Source: JASMTM01 sp964441735 (GTDB lineage Bacteria; Thermotogota; Thermotogae; Petrotogales; Kosmotogaceae). Taken from it: 64,000 nt of DNA. Made by a program: the position numbers and the translations under genes. Where the stretch lies: the NCBI GenBank assembly GCA_964441735.1, contig CAYTVB010000005.1:13162-77161 (forward strand), in the 5' to 3' direction. Numbering within the stretch: the stretch's first letter is position 1; each line of letters opens with the position of its first letter. Below are positions 1-8,930 of this stretch, piece by piece. The notes under the pieces are model-generated. The model was not told where the DNA came from, made no database searches, and worked only from the letters and a program-made list of their open reading frames with translations.

Positions 1-1
1 C

Positions 2-955
2 GGAAGAAGTTCAAACGTTCTTGCTTATGGTTTTGACTGGAATGAAAGTAAACCAAATGTAGATGCAGTTAGAGAAATGTTCGAAGTTACGAATGAAATC
101 CTTACGCCTGAAGTATTTCATACAGATAACGCTAATCCACTTTTTATAGCTCATTACAGGAAGGAGGCTACAGAAATTCTAACCATTATTAAGAACCAGT
201 GTACTAACGGGAATAGCCTTTCTTTAGGTATAGAGAGCTTTGACACCAGAGTGCGTAAAATGAATAATCTTGGTGGAAGTGAAGTGGATATGAAAAACGC
301 AATTAGAATCATAAATGAAATTGGCAGTGAGAGAGATAATGGAATTCCGGAGTTGTTACCCGGTATAAACATGATATTTGGATTGCCAGGTACCACCAGA
401 AAAACAGCTGACATTGATATTGAAAAACTACTGGATATAAGAGATGAACACTTGCTTGTGAGAAGGGTTAACATACGACAGCCAATGGTATTTCCAGGAA
501 CACCAATTAGTAAAATGGAACTGCCAGGGATTAATCATAGAGTATTTAAATATTATAAAGAAGCGATAAGAAACGAGTTTGATAAAGTGATGATAAAGAG
601 AGTTTTTCCGTGTGGCTCTTTGTTAAGTAAGGTTATTCCCGAATACAGTAGGGGGATGATAACCTTTGGAAGGCAGCTGGGAAGTTATCCCATTCTTGTA
701 GGTTCTCCTTCAAGATTTAGCCATCCAACTGATATGATAGTAGTTGATCATGGTAAAAGATCGGTTACTGCATTACCAGATGGTAGTTCATTGAATAAAT
801 TGTCTCTACGTGAGTTGAGTTTTATTCCAGGAATTGGAAAATCCAGGGCTGAAAAGATTGTGTTGAAAAGACCTTTCTCAAACTGGAGTGAAGTAAGTAA
901 GGTTATTGGCAATGAAGTAACAGAATTCGTGAAAGAAATTGGGATAATGATTTAG
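2..955 (+). CDS. Radical SAM protein with C-terminal helix-hairpin-helix (COG1031-like), 5' truncated
   Basis: The frame is open to the left edge, so the gene begins outside the window and only the last 317 residues are visible. The ATG at 77 is internal. The visible part has the second half of a radical SAM barrel (LGIESF, then GINMIFGLPG and a conserved arginine-rich stretch). Near the C terminus is a helix-hairpin-helix with the core IPGIGKSRAEKI. This pairing matches the uncharacterised COG1031 family, known in archaea and Thermotogae. The CxxxCxxC cluster motif would lie upstream and cannot be checked here. HhH motifs usually contact nucleic acid, so a DNA or RNA substrate is possible but unproven. 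The asparaginase gene follows after 16 bp. Confidence 0.75.
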   Translation, partial: GRSSNVLAYGFDWNESKPNVDAVREMFEVTNEILTPEVFHTDNANPLFIAHYRKEATEILTIIKNQCTNGNSLSLGIESFDTRVRKMNNLGGSEVDMKNAIRIINEIGSERDNGIPELLPGINMIFGLPGTTRKTADIDIEKLLDIRDEHLLVRRVNIRQPMVFPGTPISKMELPGINHRVFKYYKEAIRNEFDKVMIKRVFPCGSLLSKVIPEYSRGMITFGRQLGSYPILVGSPSRFSHPTDMIVVDHGKRSVTALPDGSSLNKLSLRELSFIPGIGKSRAEKIVLKRPFSNWSEVSKVIGNEVTEFVKEIGIMI

Positions 956-971
956 TTGTTAGGAGGTTATT

Positions 972-1982
972 TTGAAAACAGCAATAGTGACAACTGGTGG
1001 AACAATTGCAATGATTAGAGATTCAAAAACCGGAGAATCACTCCCTGCTGAGGGAATCGACCGTGATATTGTTCATATAAGTGAATTAGGCAATATTTCT
1101 CAAATAGTTCATTACGAGTTTAGTAATCTGCCGAGTCCCCACATAGGAGTATCAAAAATGTGGGATTTGTCAAAATTAATAAATGAGATCATTGAAAATC
1201 CAGAAATAAAGGGCGTTGTTATTACTCATGGAACAGATACACTGGAGGAAACTGCTTATTTCCTTGATCTTACAATAAGCAGTCGTAAACCCATTGTATG
1301 TACAGCGGCCATGAGGAACATCGATGAAACTGGTACTGATGGCCCCAGAAATGTATTATCCTCTATACGTGTTGCAAATAGTGAACAGGCAAAAGAGATG
1401 GGTACACTGGTTTGTCTTAATGATGAGATACATGCAGCCAGAGAAGTTACGAAAACATATACCAGCAACGTGTCTACCTTTGATTCTCCGGGTTATGGGC
1501 CTTTAGGTATTGTCGATGAAGACAAAGTAATTTTCTTTAGAAAACCACTTCTAAGAAAAACATATGACTGTCAAAAAATTGAAAAAAAAGTAGCTTTATA
1601 CAAAACCTATATTGGAGATAATGGAAGGTTATTGTTAAAAATTCCAGAACTGGGCTACAAAGGATTGGTTCTGGAAGGCTTTGGAAGGGGAAATGTTCCA
1701 CCAAAGGTTGCAAGAGCTTTAGACACATTGATAAATGAAAGGAATATCCCTGTGGTATTAACATCTCGTTGTTTTAAGGGTAGAGTGCTGGGCATTTATG
1801 GATATGAAGGTGGAGGAGCTGATTTGGAAAAGAAAGGTGTTATATTAGCTCAAGGGCTTTCATCACAAAAGGCACGTATTGAGTTGATGATAATACTCGG
1901 TATTACAAGGGATAAAGAACTGATAAAAACAATGTTTGATCATCTTAAAAGAGGTGAAGATTTAAGTGAAAAATCCTTTTAA
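972..1982 (+). CDS. ansA: L-asparaginase (type I / AnsA family)
   Basis: This 336-residue protein hydrolyses L-asparagine to aspartate and ammonia, probably in the cytoplasm because no signal peptide is seen. Both signature motifs are present: TTGGTIA at about residues 7-13 with the first catalytic Thr, and HGTDT at 86-90 with the second Thr and Asp. The start is a TTG preceded by AGGAGG at 961-966 with 5-nt spacing. The next gene starts inside its last codons. Because the window also holds an asparagine synthetase-like gene under apparent Asn control, this enzyme is the likely catabolic counterpart. Some members of the family are archaeal GatD-like or act on glutamine; the length and lack of a GatE partner favour asparaginase. 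Confidence 0.88.
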   Translation: MKTAIVTTGGTIAMIRDSKTGESLPAEGIDRDIVHISELGNISQIVHYEFSNLPSPHIGVSKMWDLSKLINEIIENPEIKGVVITHGTDTLEETAYFLDLTISSRKPIVCTAAMRNIDETGTDGPRNVLSSIRVANSEQAKEMGTLVCLNDEIHAAREVTKTYTSNVSTFDSPGYGPLGIVDEDKVIFFRKPLLRKTYDCQKIEKKVALYKTYIGDNGRLLLKIPELGYKGLVLEGFGRGNVPPKVARALDTLINERNIPVVLTSRCFKGRVLGIYGYEGGGADLEKKGVILAQGLSSQKARIELMIILGITRDKELIKTMFDHLKRGEDLSEKSF

Positions 1983-3420
1983 GTATAGATGTTCATGTGC
2001 TTTACTATTTAGTTTAATATATGCAGCAATAGGCTTCTTTTTGCTTTCGTTGTCTTCAACGATTTCTTCAATAATACTTTTTACCCTGGCAATAGTTTTT
2101 GTTCTTGAACCATGGATTCATTTTAGTAAAAAAAAGCTTGGAATTAAAAGACCTATCGCCATATTAATTGGTGTAGTGGCTCTTTTTTTGGGACTTGCCG
2201 TGCTTTCATTTTATCTGGTGCCCCTTGTTGTGCGACAGGCTACAAATTTTTATACATTGATATATGATTTCTTCCCACCTGACGATGCTCCTTCTGTTTC
2301 TGTTCTGGATTATGCAACTGTTGAAGAGAACATAAATGAAATATTTAATTCAGAAGAGACGGTAAATAGACTCGAAAAAGCCGGGATTACGCAGGAACAG
2401 GTTGACGAAATGAAGGATGAGATAAAGGACTATTACAGAAATGTATATGAACAAAGCGATACCGAGCCAGAGGTTTCTATTAAAGAGAAATTTGAAGAAA
2501 GTATCGATCTTCCTGAAAATACGTTTATCGTAATAATTGGTGGCGATGAGGAACGTGAGAGGATAGAAGAAGCCAATCTTGAAAACATTTTGCAGTCATA
2601 TTTACCTGAGGAGGCTGCAGAATTCCTGGAAGAAGAATTACGGGAAAAGGCGGTTAGAATAGAATCTAAAGAGAACTGGAGAAGATTTACTGAAGCAATA
2701 ATGCCCAAAGCAATTTCACCTGAACGCAAGGAAGAAATAATTAATAATGTGAGAAATTTACTAATCTCTTTGCAAGCAAAATTTAGGGAGTATATACCTC
2801 TATTATTTCAAAAAATTCCATCGATAATTTCTTCAGCTTTTACTGTAATATTCTTTGTTATTCTGGGGACAGTTTATCTGAGTTACTATTTCCCGTTAAT
2901 GAAACGATATTCAACAAAGCTATATCCCAATCACTCAAGGGTTGTAGCGAAAAGCTTTTTAAAAGATACATACAGAAGTTTACAAAGATACGTTAACACC
3001 ATCCTTTTGATTTCACTGATGGTAGGTTTTCTGGTAGGGATAGTGGTTAGATTGCTCTCGCTTGAATACAGTATCTTGATGGGCTTTTGGGCTGCAGTAA
3101 CCAATTTAATACCTATTGTTGGTGTTGCGCTTGAGGTAATACCTCTATTTTTACTGGCTGCTTCGGTGCAAAATTTAGGGATTCTTATTGTACTGGCACT
3201 GGTACTTATAGCCGTTCATTCTGTTGCCTTTGTATTTTTCCTTAAACTTATGAAAGGCTACGGGAGAATCAATCCGGTAGCAATAATCTTTATGATTATT
3301 ATTTTTGGACAGCTTCTGGGTGTTGTTGGTGCTTTTATTGCAGTACCTATTGCAATTGTGATTAAACATTTTTGGGAACATTTCATATCTCCATGGCTTG
3401 ATGGTAAAGAGTTGACTTAG
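1966..3420 (+). CDS. AI-2E family transporter-like permease with long acidic insert
   Basis: This 484-residue polytopic membrane protein starts at a GTG behind GAGGTG and overlaps ansA by 17 bp. Hydrophobic helices lie at about residues 11-50, 62-85 and 280-305, with a further group from 345 to 470. The last part, with VTNLIPIVG and GxxGAFIAVPIAI, is typical of the AI-2E family (PF01594), which includes TqsA and putative Na+/H+ antiporters. The region from about 93 to 270 is a hydrophilic, very acidic, coiled-coil-like domain, much longer than the usual loop here. The substrate cannot be inferred. Translational coupling to asparaginase is suggested by the overlap. Confidence 0.75.
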   Translation: MKNPFKYRCSCALLFSLIYAAIGFFLLSLSSTISSIILFTLAIVFVLEPWIHFSKKKLGIKRPIAILIGVVALFLGLAVLSFYLVPLVVRQATNFYTLIYDFFPPDDAPSVSVLDYATVEENINEIFNSEETVNRLEKAGITQEQVDEMKDEIKDYYRNVYEQSDTEPEVSIKEKFEESIDLPENTFIVIIGGDEERERIEEANLENILQSYLPEEAAEFLEEELREKAVRIESKENWRRFTEAIMPKAISPERKEEIINNVRNLLISLQAKFREYIPLLFQKIPSIISSAFTVIFFVILGTVYLSYYFPLMKRYSTKLYPNHSRVVAKSFLKDTYRSLQRYVNTILLISLMVGFLVGIVVRLLSLEYSILMGFWAAVTNLIPIVGVALEVIPLFLLAASVQNLGILIVLALVLIAVHSVAFVFFLKLMKGYGRINPVAIIFMIIIFGQLLGVVGAFIAVPIAIVIKHFWEHFISPWLDGKELT

Positions 3421-3422
3421 TG

Positions 3423-4436
3423 CTAAATAAATAAACAAGAATCTCCGAAGGAGAAAAATTTGTAACGTAAATATATTGCCTCTCTGTAAGCTTTCAAAGT
3501 GGTTTTTTTACCTGCGAAGGCAGATACAAGCATCAGTAAAGTAGATTTTGGAAGGTGGAAGTTTGTCACCATACCCGAAGTAACATTAAATACAAAGGGA
3601 GGATATATGAATATATCTGTTTCATCACAATCTGGCGTTATCCTTCCGCGCTTTCTAAAATTGCTTTCAAGAGCCCTTACCACAGTGGTACCAACCGCGA
3701 TAACTCTACCATTATTATTCAAAGTGTTGCTAACTTTTCGAGCGCAATTTTCATCAATTCTATAGTATTCCGAATGCATTTTATGATCTTCAATTCTGGT
3801 TGTTTTTACCGGTCTGAATGTTCCCAATCCTACGTGTAGAGTCAGATACGTCATTGAAATTCCTTTATTCTTGAGTTCAGCCATAACCCTTTTTGTAAAG
3901 TGTAAACCGGCTGTTGGAGCAGCAACAGACCCATCCTTTTTTGCGTAGACTGTTTGATAATATTCCGGAGAATCTGGATATTTCTTTATATACGGTGGGA
4001 TAGGTAAACGACCCGCTTCAAAGATTTCTTCATCAGAATAATCATCAAGAAAATGTATTAGCCTTGTGCCATCTTTATAATGCTTAAGTATCATACATCG
4101 AAGATCTGAAAAAACAAGAGTATTACCTGTTTTAATCTTGTTGCCAGGTTTAACCAGTGCTTTCCAGTCCCTTTCGCCAACCTTTTTAAGCAAGACTGCT
4201 TCAACCTTTGCGCCGGTCGTTTTTTTGCCAAGAAGTCTTGCTGGTATGACCTTGCTATCATTTAAAACCAGTAGGTCAGAAGGTTTAAGGTACTTTCCAA
4301 TATTCCAAAAAACATTATGCCTGAACTGTTTCTTTTCTCTGTCAATTATCATTAATCTACAGCTATCTCTGGGAATAGTTGGATGCTGTGATACAAGATC
4401 ATCGGGCAGATTATAATCAAATTCGTTAACTTTCAT
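3423..4436 (-). CDS. queA: S-adenosylmethionine:tRNA ribosyltransferase-isomerase
   Basis: QueA transfers and isomerises the ribosyl group of SAM onto 7-aminomethyl-deazaguanine in tRNA, giving epoxyqueuosine. The 337-residue protein shows the family's N-terminal FDYNLPxxLVSQHP, the LVLNDSKVIPARL block, APTAGLHF and the C-terminal FFSFGDSCLFI. The frame is open further upstream, but the ATG at 4436 has GGAGG directly upstream and matches the family N terminus, so I use it. It overlaps the upstream nuclease gene by 11 bp, which suggests co-transcription. Its stop is only 2 bp from the stop of the convergent permease. Confidence 0.95.
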   Translation of the reverse strand: MKVNEFDYNLPDDLVSQHPTIPRDSCRLMIIDREKKQFRHNVFWNIGKYLKPSDLLVLNDSKVIPARLLGKKTTGAKVEAVLLKKVGERDWKALVKPGNKIKTGNTLVFSDLRCMILKHYKDGTRLIHFLDDYSDEEIFEAGRLPIPPYIKKYPDSPEYYQTVYAKKDGSVAAPTAGLHFTKRVMAELKNKGISMTYLTLHVGLGTFRPVKTTRIEDHKMHSEYYRIDENCARKVSNTLNNNGRVIAVGTTVVRALESNFRKRGRITPDCDETDIFIYPPFVFNVTSGMVTNFHLPKSTLLMLVSAFAGKKTTLKAYREAIYLRYKFFSFGDSCLFI

Positions 4437-5421
4437 ATAGATCCTCCGGTTTATAGGTTTTAATACCGCTCGTGTCATATTCAAGAAACCTATCATAACT
4501 AATAACACATGCATTCCTTGTATTTGCCAGTTGAAGAATCCTGTCATCAGCTGGTGAGTATAACTCAGTTTGTGGTAGTGCAAGCCATTTCTCAAGTTCT
4601 TTTTGCTGAAATCCTTTAACCATATACCTTACATTTGCATCAAAAATAATTCTATAAGGGAAAAATGCGGTATTTATTCTGGAAAAAGTGTGTATGAAAA
4701 GCCTGTCTATCTTTGCTATATCAGGAAAATCTGTTCCTGAATATATGATGTTACTTCCATCGATTATGGCTTCAGTGGTTTCTTTACTGGTGACAACTTT
4801 TTTAACATAATGATTTTTAATACTGTCAATAATTTTCTTACGTTCTGATTTAGTAGCTTTGTCAAATATCCTTCGTAATTTTTTAATATCAGTAATATGT
4901 TTATGATTAATGACTTCAAACGCTTTATAATTGAATTTTTCAGTACTATTTACTGAAGTATTGTTTGTAAATAAGAGTGCACTTTCCAGCATCATATAAT
5001 TGTCAATTATATTAGGGACCAATCTTTTTGCAAGTTTTACCCAGTTCAAATAATCCTCAAATCGGTTAATTTTATCAACAAGAATACCTGAAACAGGAGG
5101 ATTTTTTTGGGGGAATAGAAAGTACGCGATGCGTCCAGCCTCCTGAATTTTAGCGTTCACTAAATTTGCTACATAATTTACAGAATCAGGCTCTCCACGC
5201 TTTTCCTTCAAAATATCAATAATAAAGGATATATTACTGCTATCCAGTGAAGAAATTACGGGGTAATCGTTTGAACGAATCATAAAGTTTTTTAGTTTTA
5301 TGTCACTTGATTGATGAAATAATCGGTTTATTCGTTTTACTTTTTCTTTTCTGTTCTTATAAAATGTATAGAATCCAGATGATGAAATATTTTCTTTGAT
5401 AATTTCTACAAGTTCTTTCAA
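4426..5421 (-). CDS. NYN/PIN-type (Zc3h12a-like) putative ribonuclease
   Basis: This 331-residue protein has an uncharacterised, basic, mostly helical N-terminal region (about 1-210). The C-terminal domain reads IDGSNI at about 220, then FDANVRYM, and near the end SPADDRILQLA and CVISYDRF. Spaced acidic residues in IDGSN, DxNVR, ADDRI and SYDRF match the NYN/Zc3h12a branch of PIN-like nucleases. Those enzymes use clustered Asp residues to bind Mg2+ and cut RNA. Overlap with queA places it beside a tRNA modification gene, which fits an RNA substrate without proving it. The N-terminal part has no family that I recognise. Confidence 0.6.
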   Translation of the reverse strand: MKELVEIIKENISSSGFYTFYKNRKEKVKRINRLFHQSSDIKLKNFMIRSNDYPVISSLDSSNISFIIDILKEKRGEPDSVNYVANLVNAKIQEAGRIAYFLFPQKNPPVSGILVDKINRFEDYLNWVKLAKRLVPNIIDNYMMLESALLFTNNTSVNSTEKFNYKAFEVINHKHITDIKKLRRIFDKATKSERKKIIDSIKNHYVKKVVTSKETTEAIIDGSNIIYSGTDFPDIAKIDRLFIHTFSRINTAFFPYRIIFDANVRYMVKGFQQKELEKWLALPQTELYSPADDRILQLANTRNACVISYDRFLEYDTSGIKTYKPEDLYES

Positions 5422-5482
5422 AAAGAATCATTCCCTTTCCTTTAATAAAGTCATATTGAATGGTTTTTCATGAACGTTTCTT

Positions 5483-5511
5483 TTGACACCCTTCAATACG
5501 TATGATATAAT
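5483..5511 (+). promoter_or_regulatory. Perfect consensus sigma-70-type promoter for rpmE
   Basis: TTGACA at 5483-5488 is followed by a 17-bp spacer and TATAAT at 5506-5511, preceded by TG at 5503-5504 (an extended -10). All twelve hexamer positions match consensus. Transcription would start near 5518, giving a leader of about 34 nt before rpmE. Confidence 0.85.
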
Positions 5512-5551
5512 GATTCTTGTAAAATTACACTATAGAAGAGGTGAAGACCTG

Positions 5552-5761
5552 ATGAAAAATGATATCCAGCCCAAGATGAAGCTGGTTACCGCAAAATGCA
5601 CATGCGGCGCGGAACATACATTTTGGTCAACAAGAGAAAATATTAAACTGGACGTTTGTTCAAATTGTCATCCATTTTATCAGGGAGGCAGCGGTTCTCT
5701 GATAATGGATAGTGAAGGAAGAGTTCAGAAATTTAAGAGTAAATATGGAGACAAATATTAA
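5552..5761 (+). CDS. rpmE: 50S ribosomal protein L31, zinc-binding form
   Basis: This 69-residue L31 has the zinc ligands as two Cys at 16 and 18 (KCTCGAEH) and two at 36 and 39 (CSNCHPFYQGG), so it is the zinc-containing form. The start ATG at 5552 is behind GAGGTGAA and matches the family start MKxDIxP. The open frame upstream crosses the promoter and is not translated. L31 lies at the central protuberance and bridges the subunits. In many bacteria rpmE follows rho; here it sits elsewhere, with an S1-domain gene 47 bp downstream. Confidence 0.95.
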   Translation: MKNDIQPKMKLVTAKCTCGAEHTFWSTRENIKLDVCSNCHPFYQGGSGSLIMDSEGRVQKFKSKYGDKY

Positions 5762-5808
5762 TAGATTGCTTCTATTTACAACAAAAAAAGATTTTGGAGG
5801 TTAGAAAT

Positions 5809-6177
5809 GTGAGTGTGAAAGTTGGTAACGTCGTTGAAGGTAAAGTTACCGCTATTAAGAAATTTGGGGCGTTTGTGTCATTGCAAGATGGAGAAGAAGG
5901 TTTTATACACATTTCAAAGGTATCAAAGGATTATGTTAAGGACATTGACAACTATCTTAAGGTAGGACAATCGGTTAAAGCCAAAGTACTCGGTACAACA
6001 AAATACGGAAAGTGGGAACTTTCTATAAAGGATCTTGAAAAAAATTCTGGAGAAAAATCTGAATCTAAATCAAACCAGGATTTTGAAAGAAAGCTTTCCA
6101 AATTCATGAAAGAGAGTTCAAAAAAAATATCAGCTTATAAAAAGAGGCTTGATAAAAAGCGAGGCGTAAAGAAGTAA
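5809..6177 (+). CDS. S1 RNA-binding domain protein with basic tail
   Basis: The 122-residue protein has one S1/OB domain in residues 1-75 (VGNVVEGKVTAIKKFGAFV, then EGFIHISKVS and GQSVKAKVLG). A Ser/Lys/Glu-rich tail and a very basic C terminus (KKRLDKKRGVKK) follow. It resembles the YugI/GSP13 and CvfD group, small ribosome- or mRNA-associated proteins. I choose the GTG at 5809 because GGAGG lies at 5796-5800, 8 nt away; the in-frame TTG at 5794 overlaps that site. It lies between the rpmE promoter and a strong terminator, so rpmE and this gene form a two-gene unit. Confidence 0.8.
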   Translation: MSVKVGNVVEGKVTAIKKFGAFVSLQDGEEGFIHISKVSKDYVKDIDNYLKVGQSVKAKVLGTTKYGKWELSIKDLEKNSGEKSESKSNQDFERKLSKFMKESSKKISAYKKRLDKKRGVKK

Positions 6178-6186
6178 AAAATATAC

Positions 6187-6212
6187 AGGAGAGCTAATAG
6201 CTCTCCTTTTTT
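6187..6212 (+). terminator. Intrinsic terminator after the rpmE-S1 unit
   Basis: A perfect 9-bp stem AGGAGAGCT / AGCTCTCCT with a 3-nt loop is followed by a run of T (6207-6212). It starts 9 nt after the stop codon of the S1-domain gene. Confidence 0.9.
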
Positions 6213-6298
6213 ATAATCTTCCAAAAGCAACTCCTTCAATTTATCGTGTAAAAAATAAATATTAACAGAATTATACTGAAAATTTGCTTCAGAGATCT

Positions 6299-6304
6299 TA
6301 TAAT
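6299..6304 (+). promoter_or_regulatory. Possible -10 element upstream of glucan phosphorylase
   Basis: A perfect TATAAT lies 32 nt before the phosphorylase start and after the preceding terminator, so a promoter is needed here. No good -35 is seen at 16-18 bp spacing (best is CTGAAA-like), so the assignment is tentative. Confidence 0.4.
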
Positions 6305-6336
6305 ATATTTATTGAGTTATTTAAAGGAGGAATCTG

Positions 6337-8904
6337 ATGCGTTTTTTAGAAAGTATTAGAGCAATTCCTAAGTTACCTAAAAGATTGGAGCGTCTGGAAG
6401 AACTGGCTTACAATTTTTGGTGGACTTGGAATCCATCTGCGGAAGCAGTGTTTAAGAAAATGGATATTGACCTGTGGTATGAACAAAAGCGAAGTCCTGT
6501 AAAGCTTTTGAGAAGAATAAGTCAGAAAAAGCTCAATGAATTGGCAAAAGATGATGAGTTTTTAGAATTGTATGATTCAGTTTTAGAAAAACTTGATGAA
6601 TACATGAAATCTGAAGACACATGGATACAAAGAAATCATCCAGAAAAAGTTGAAAATACAGTTGCATATTTTTGTGCGGAGTACGGTATACATGAATCTT
6701 TTCCAATATACTCGGGAGGACTGGGAGTTCTTGCTGGTGACCACTTAAAAACTGCAAGTGATATGGGCTTTAACCTGGTTGCAGTGGGTTTGCTTTACAG
6801 AAACGCTTATTTTAGTCAACTGCTTGATAAAAATGGTTGGCAACAAAATATATTTCAGACATACGATTTTGAGGATTTTCCGGTAAAGGAAGTTAATGAC
6901 CAGGATGGAGAAGAGTTAATGGTAACCATCCACTTCCCTGAAAGAAAAGTGTATGCTAAAGTTTGGAAGGCTGATGTGGGCAGGGTACCACTTTATTTGC
7001 TGGATACAGACATTAGTAAAAATACACAGGAAGATAGAAAGATTACAAAACAACTGTATGGAGGAGACCGTGAAACACGTATTAAACAGGAAATAGTGCT
7101 GGGTATAGGAGGCGTAAGGGCATTAAGAATGTTAGGATACAGTCCTGCTGTTTGGCATATGAATGAAGGACATGCTGCTTTTCTAGGATTAGAAAGAATA
7201 AGAGAATACATGCATGGCAAGAATATGGATTTCAAATCAGCTATTGAAGCAGCCCGATCAAGTATCGTTTTCACGACACATACACCGGTGCCAGCAGGTA
7301 ATGATGTTTTTGATCCAGTATTAATCGACAAGTATTTTTCAGAGTTTTGGCTTAATATAGGAGTAACACGTCGAGATTTTTTGGAGCTCGGTTCGGAAAA
7401 GAAGAGTAGTGGTTATGAACATTTCAGTATGACCGTCCTCGCCTTGAGGTTATCCTCCTATGCAAACGGAGTAAGTTTACTGCATGGGAAGGTATCTAGA
7501 GAAATGTGGAGCCACATATACCCTGATTTACCAGAAATTGAGATCCCAATAGATTACATAACAAATGGAGTACACTTCTGGACCTGGTTAAACAGAGATC
7601 TCTATACTCTATTGAATAAATACTTTCCAGCAAACTGGGAAGAAAGGATCACAGACCCGGAAATATGGGAAAATGTAGATTCTATACCTGATGAAGAACT
7701 ATGGGAGATTCATTGCAAATTAAAACAACGGCTAAGGAAGTTCACTCAGGGCAGGTTGAAAAGGCAGAGAGAAAGACATGGTGAAACTGTTGAAGAGCTT
7801 GCAGAAGTTGAAAATATATTACCCGAAGATGTTTTAACTATTGGTTTTGCGAGGAGATTTGCAACCTATAAAAGAGCAACACTGGTTCTAAAAGATATCG
7901 AGCGGTTGAAGAGGTTACTTACAGACCCGGAAAAACCGGTACAGTTCATTTATTCAGGGAAGGCTCATCCTGCAGACGATCCAGGAAAAGAACTTATTAA
8001 GCGACTTTATGAAATTTCACGATTGCCAGAATTTAAAAACAGAATCATATTTGTAGAAAATTACGATACAAATATTGCGCGCCACATGGTTAGCGGCGTT
8101 GATGTGTGGTTAAATACTCCTCGAAGGCCTCATGAGGCCAGCGGAACAAGTGGAGAAAAAGCAGGAATAAATGGAGTTTTGAATTTTAGTGTACTTGATG
8201 GCTGGTGGGTCGAAGGCTTTAATGGGAGTAACGGCTGGGCTATTGGTGACAACAGAGATTATGAGGATAAGGAACTTCAGGACAGGATAGACAGTGTTTC
8301 CATTTACAATACCCTGGAGAATGAAATTATTCCGACGTATTATAAGAAAAACAAAAGTGGTGTACCGGAAAAATGGGTTGAGAAAATGAAGAATTCAATA
8401 AAAAGTGTGGGAAAGCGGTTTAACACACATCGTATGCTGGCTGAATACGCTGAAAAGCTGTACTTTAAGACGATAGAAACCTCTGAATTTGTTAAGAAAA
8501 ATGATTATGAAATGGCAAGGGAACTGGCAGAATGGAAAGAGCGTCTTGAAAGTAACTGGAAAAACATAAGAATCAAACCTAACAAGATTTCCACATATTC
8601 TGAAGAGAGCATAAAAGTTGGAACGAAGGTAAGATTAACAACAAACGTATATCTAAGTGAACTAAAACCGGAAGAAGTGCAGGTAGAGATTTTCCTTGCA
8701 ATATTTAACGAAGAGGATAAAATAATTGGTTACAAAACGTACCCCATGAAACTTCAGAAAAACGATGTACACAACGAATATATATATTCCGGTGAATTTA
8801 CAATAGAGCGGGAAGGACGCATAGCTTATACAATAAGGGTTGTTCCAAATCCAGAATATTTACCTTTTAGAGGGTACTTCACATTGGCCAAATGGGTTAA
8901 TTAA
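6337..8904 (+). CDS. glgP: Alpha-glucan (glycogen/maltodextrin) phosphorylase, GT35
   Basis: This 855-residue enzyme phosphorolyses alpha-1,4-glucans to glucose-1-phosphate using pyridoxal phosphate. It is of the short bacterial type (TIGR02094-like), with the N-terminal YNFWWTWNPSAE, the CAEYGIHESFPIYSGGLGVLAGDHLK block, WHMNEGHAAF and TNGVHxWTW. The PLP segment EASGTSGEKAG has the probable Schiff-base lysine at K608. A C-terminal beta-rich extension of about 120 residues follows the catalytic core. The start ATG follows AAAGGAGG. It stands alone between a terminator and a convergent gene. With glgA, galT and the hexose phosphate mutase elsewhere in the window it indicates glycogen or dextrin turnover. 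Confidence 0.93.
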   Translation: MRFLESIRAIPKLPKRLERLEELAYNFWWTWNPSAEAVFKKMDIDLWYEQKRSPVKLLRRISQKKLNELAKDDEFLELYDSVLEKLDEYMKSEDTWIQRNHPEKVENTVAYFCAEYGIHESFPIYSGGLGVLAGDHLKTASDMGFNLVAVGLLYRNAYFSQLLDKNGWQQNIFQTYDFEDFPVKEVNDQDGEELMVTIHFPERKVYAKVWKADVGRVPLYLLDTDISKNTQEDRKITKQLYGGDRETRIKQEIVLGIGGVRALRMLGYSPAVWHMNEGHAAFLGLERIREYMHGKNMDFKSAIEAARSSIVFTTHTPVPAGNDVFDPVLIDKYFSEFWLNIGVTRRDFLELGSEKKSSGYEHFSMTVLALRLSSYANGVSLLHGKVSREMWSHIYPDLPEIEIPIDYITNGVHFWTWLNRDLYTLLNKYFPANWEERITDPEIWENVDSIPDEELWEIHCKLKQRLRKFTQGRLKRQRERHGETVEELAEVENILPEDVLTIGFARRFATYKRATLVLKDIERLKRLLTDPEKPVQFIYSGKAHPADDPGKELIKRLYEISRLPEFKNRIIFVENYDTNIARHMVSGVDVWLNTPRRPHEASGTSGEKAGINGVLNFSVLDGWWVEGFNGSNGWAIGDNRDYEDKELQDRIDSVSIYNTLENEIIPTYYKKNKSGVPEKWVEKMKNSIKSVGKRFNTHRMLAEYAEKLYFKTIETSEFVKKNDYEMARELAEWKERLESNWKNIRIKPNKISTYSEESIKVGTKVRLTTNVYLSELKPEEVQVEIFLAIFNEEDKIIGYKTYPMKLQKNDVHNEYIYSGEFTIEREGRIAYTIRVVPNPEYLPFRGYFTLAKWVN

Positions 8905-8930
8905 AAAAAGGCGGATTTCCGCCTTTTTTT
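8903..8930. terminator. Bidirectional intrinsic terminator between glgP and a convergent small gene
   Basis: A run of seven A, GGCGG, a 4-nt loop ATTT, CCGCC and seven T make a symmetric hairpin usable in both directions. It lies between the glgP stop and the stop of the - strand gene at 8929. Confidence 0.88.

Noticed and set aside
3415..3430. A missed terminator between the permease and queA
   Set aside because: The two stop codons are 2 bp apart and no hairpin with a T run is visible; transcripts probably overlap.
4437..4595. N-terminal extension of queA to 4595
   Set aside because: The 53 extra residues overlap the upstream nuclease gene, do not match the QueA family, and the ATG at 4436 has an ideal ribosome site.
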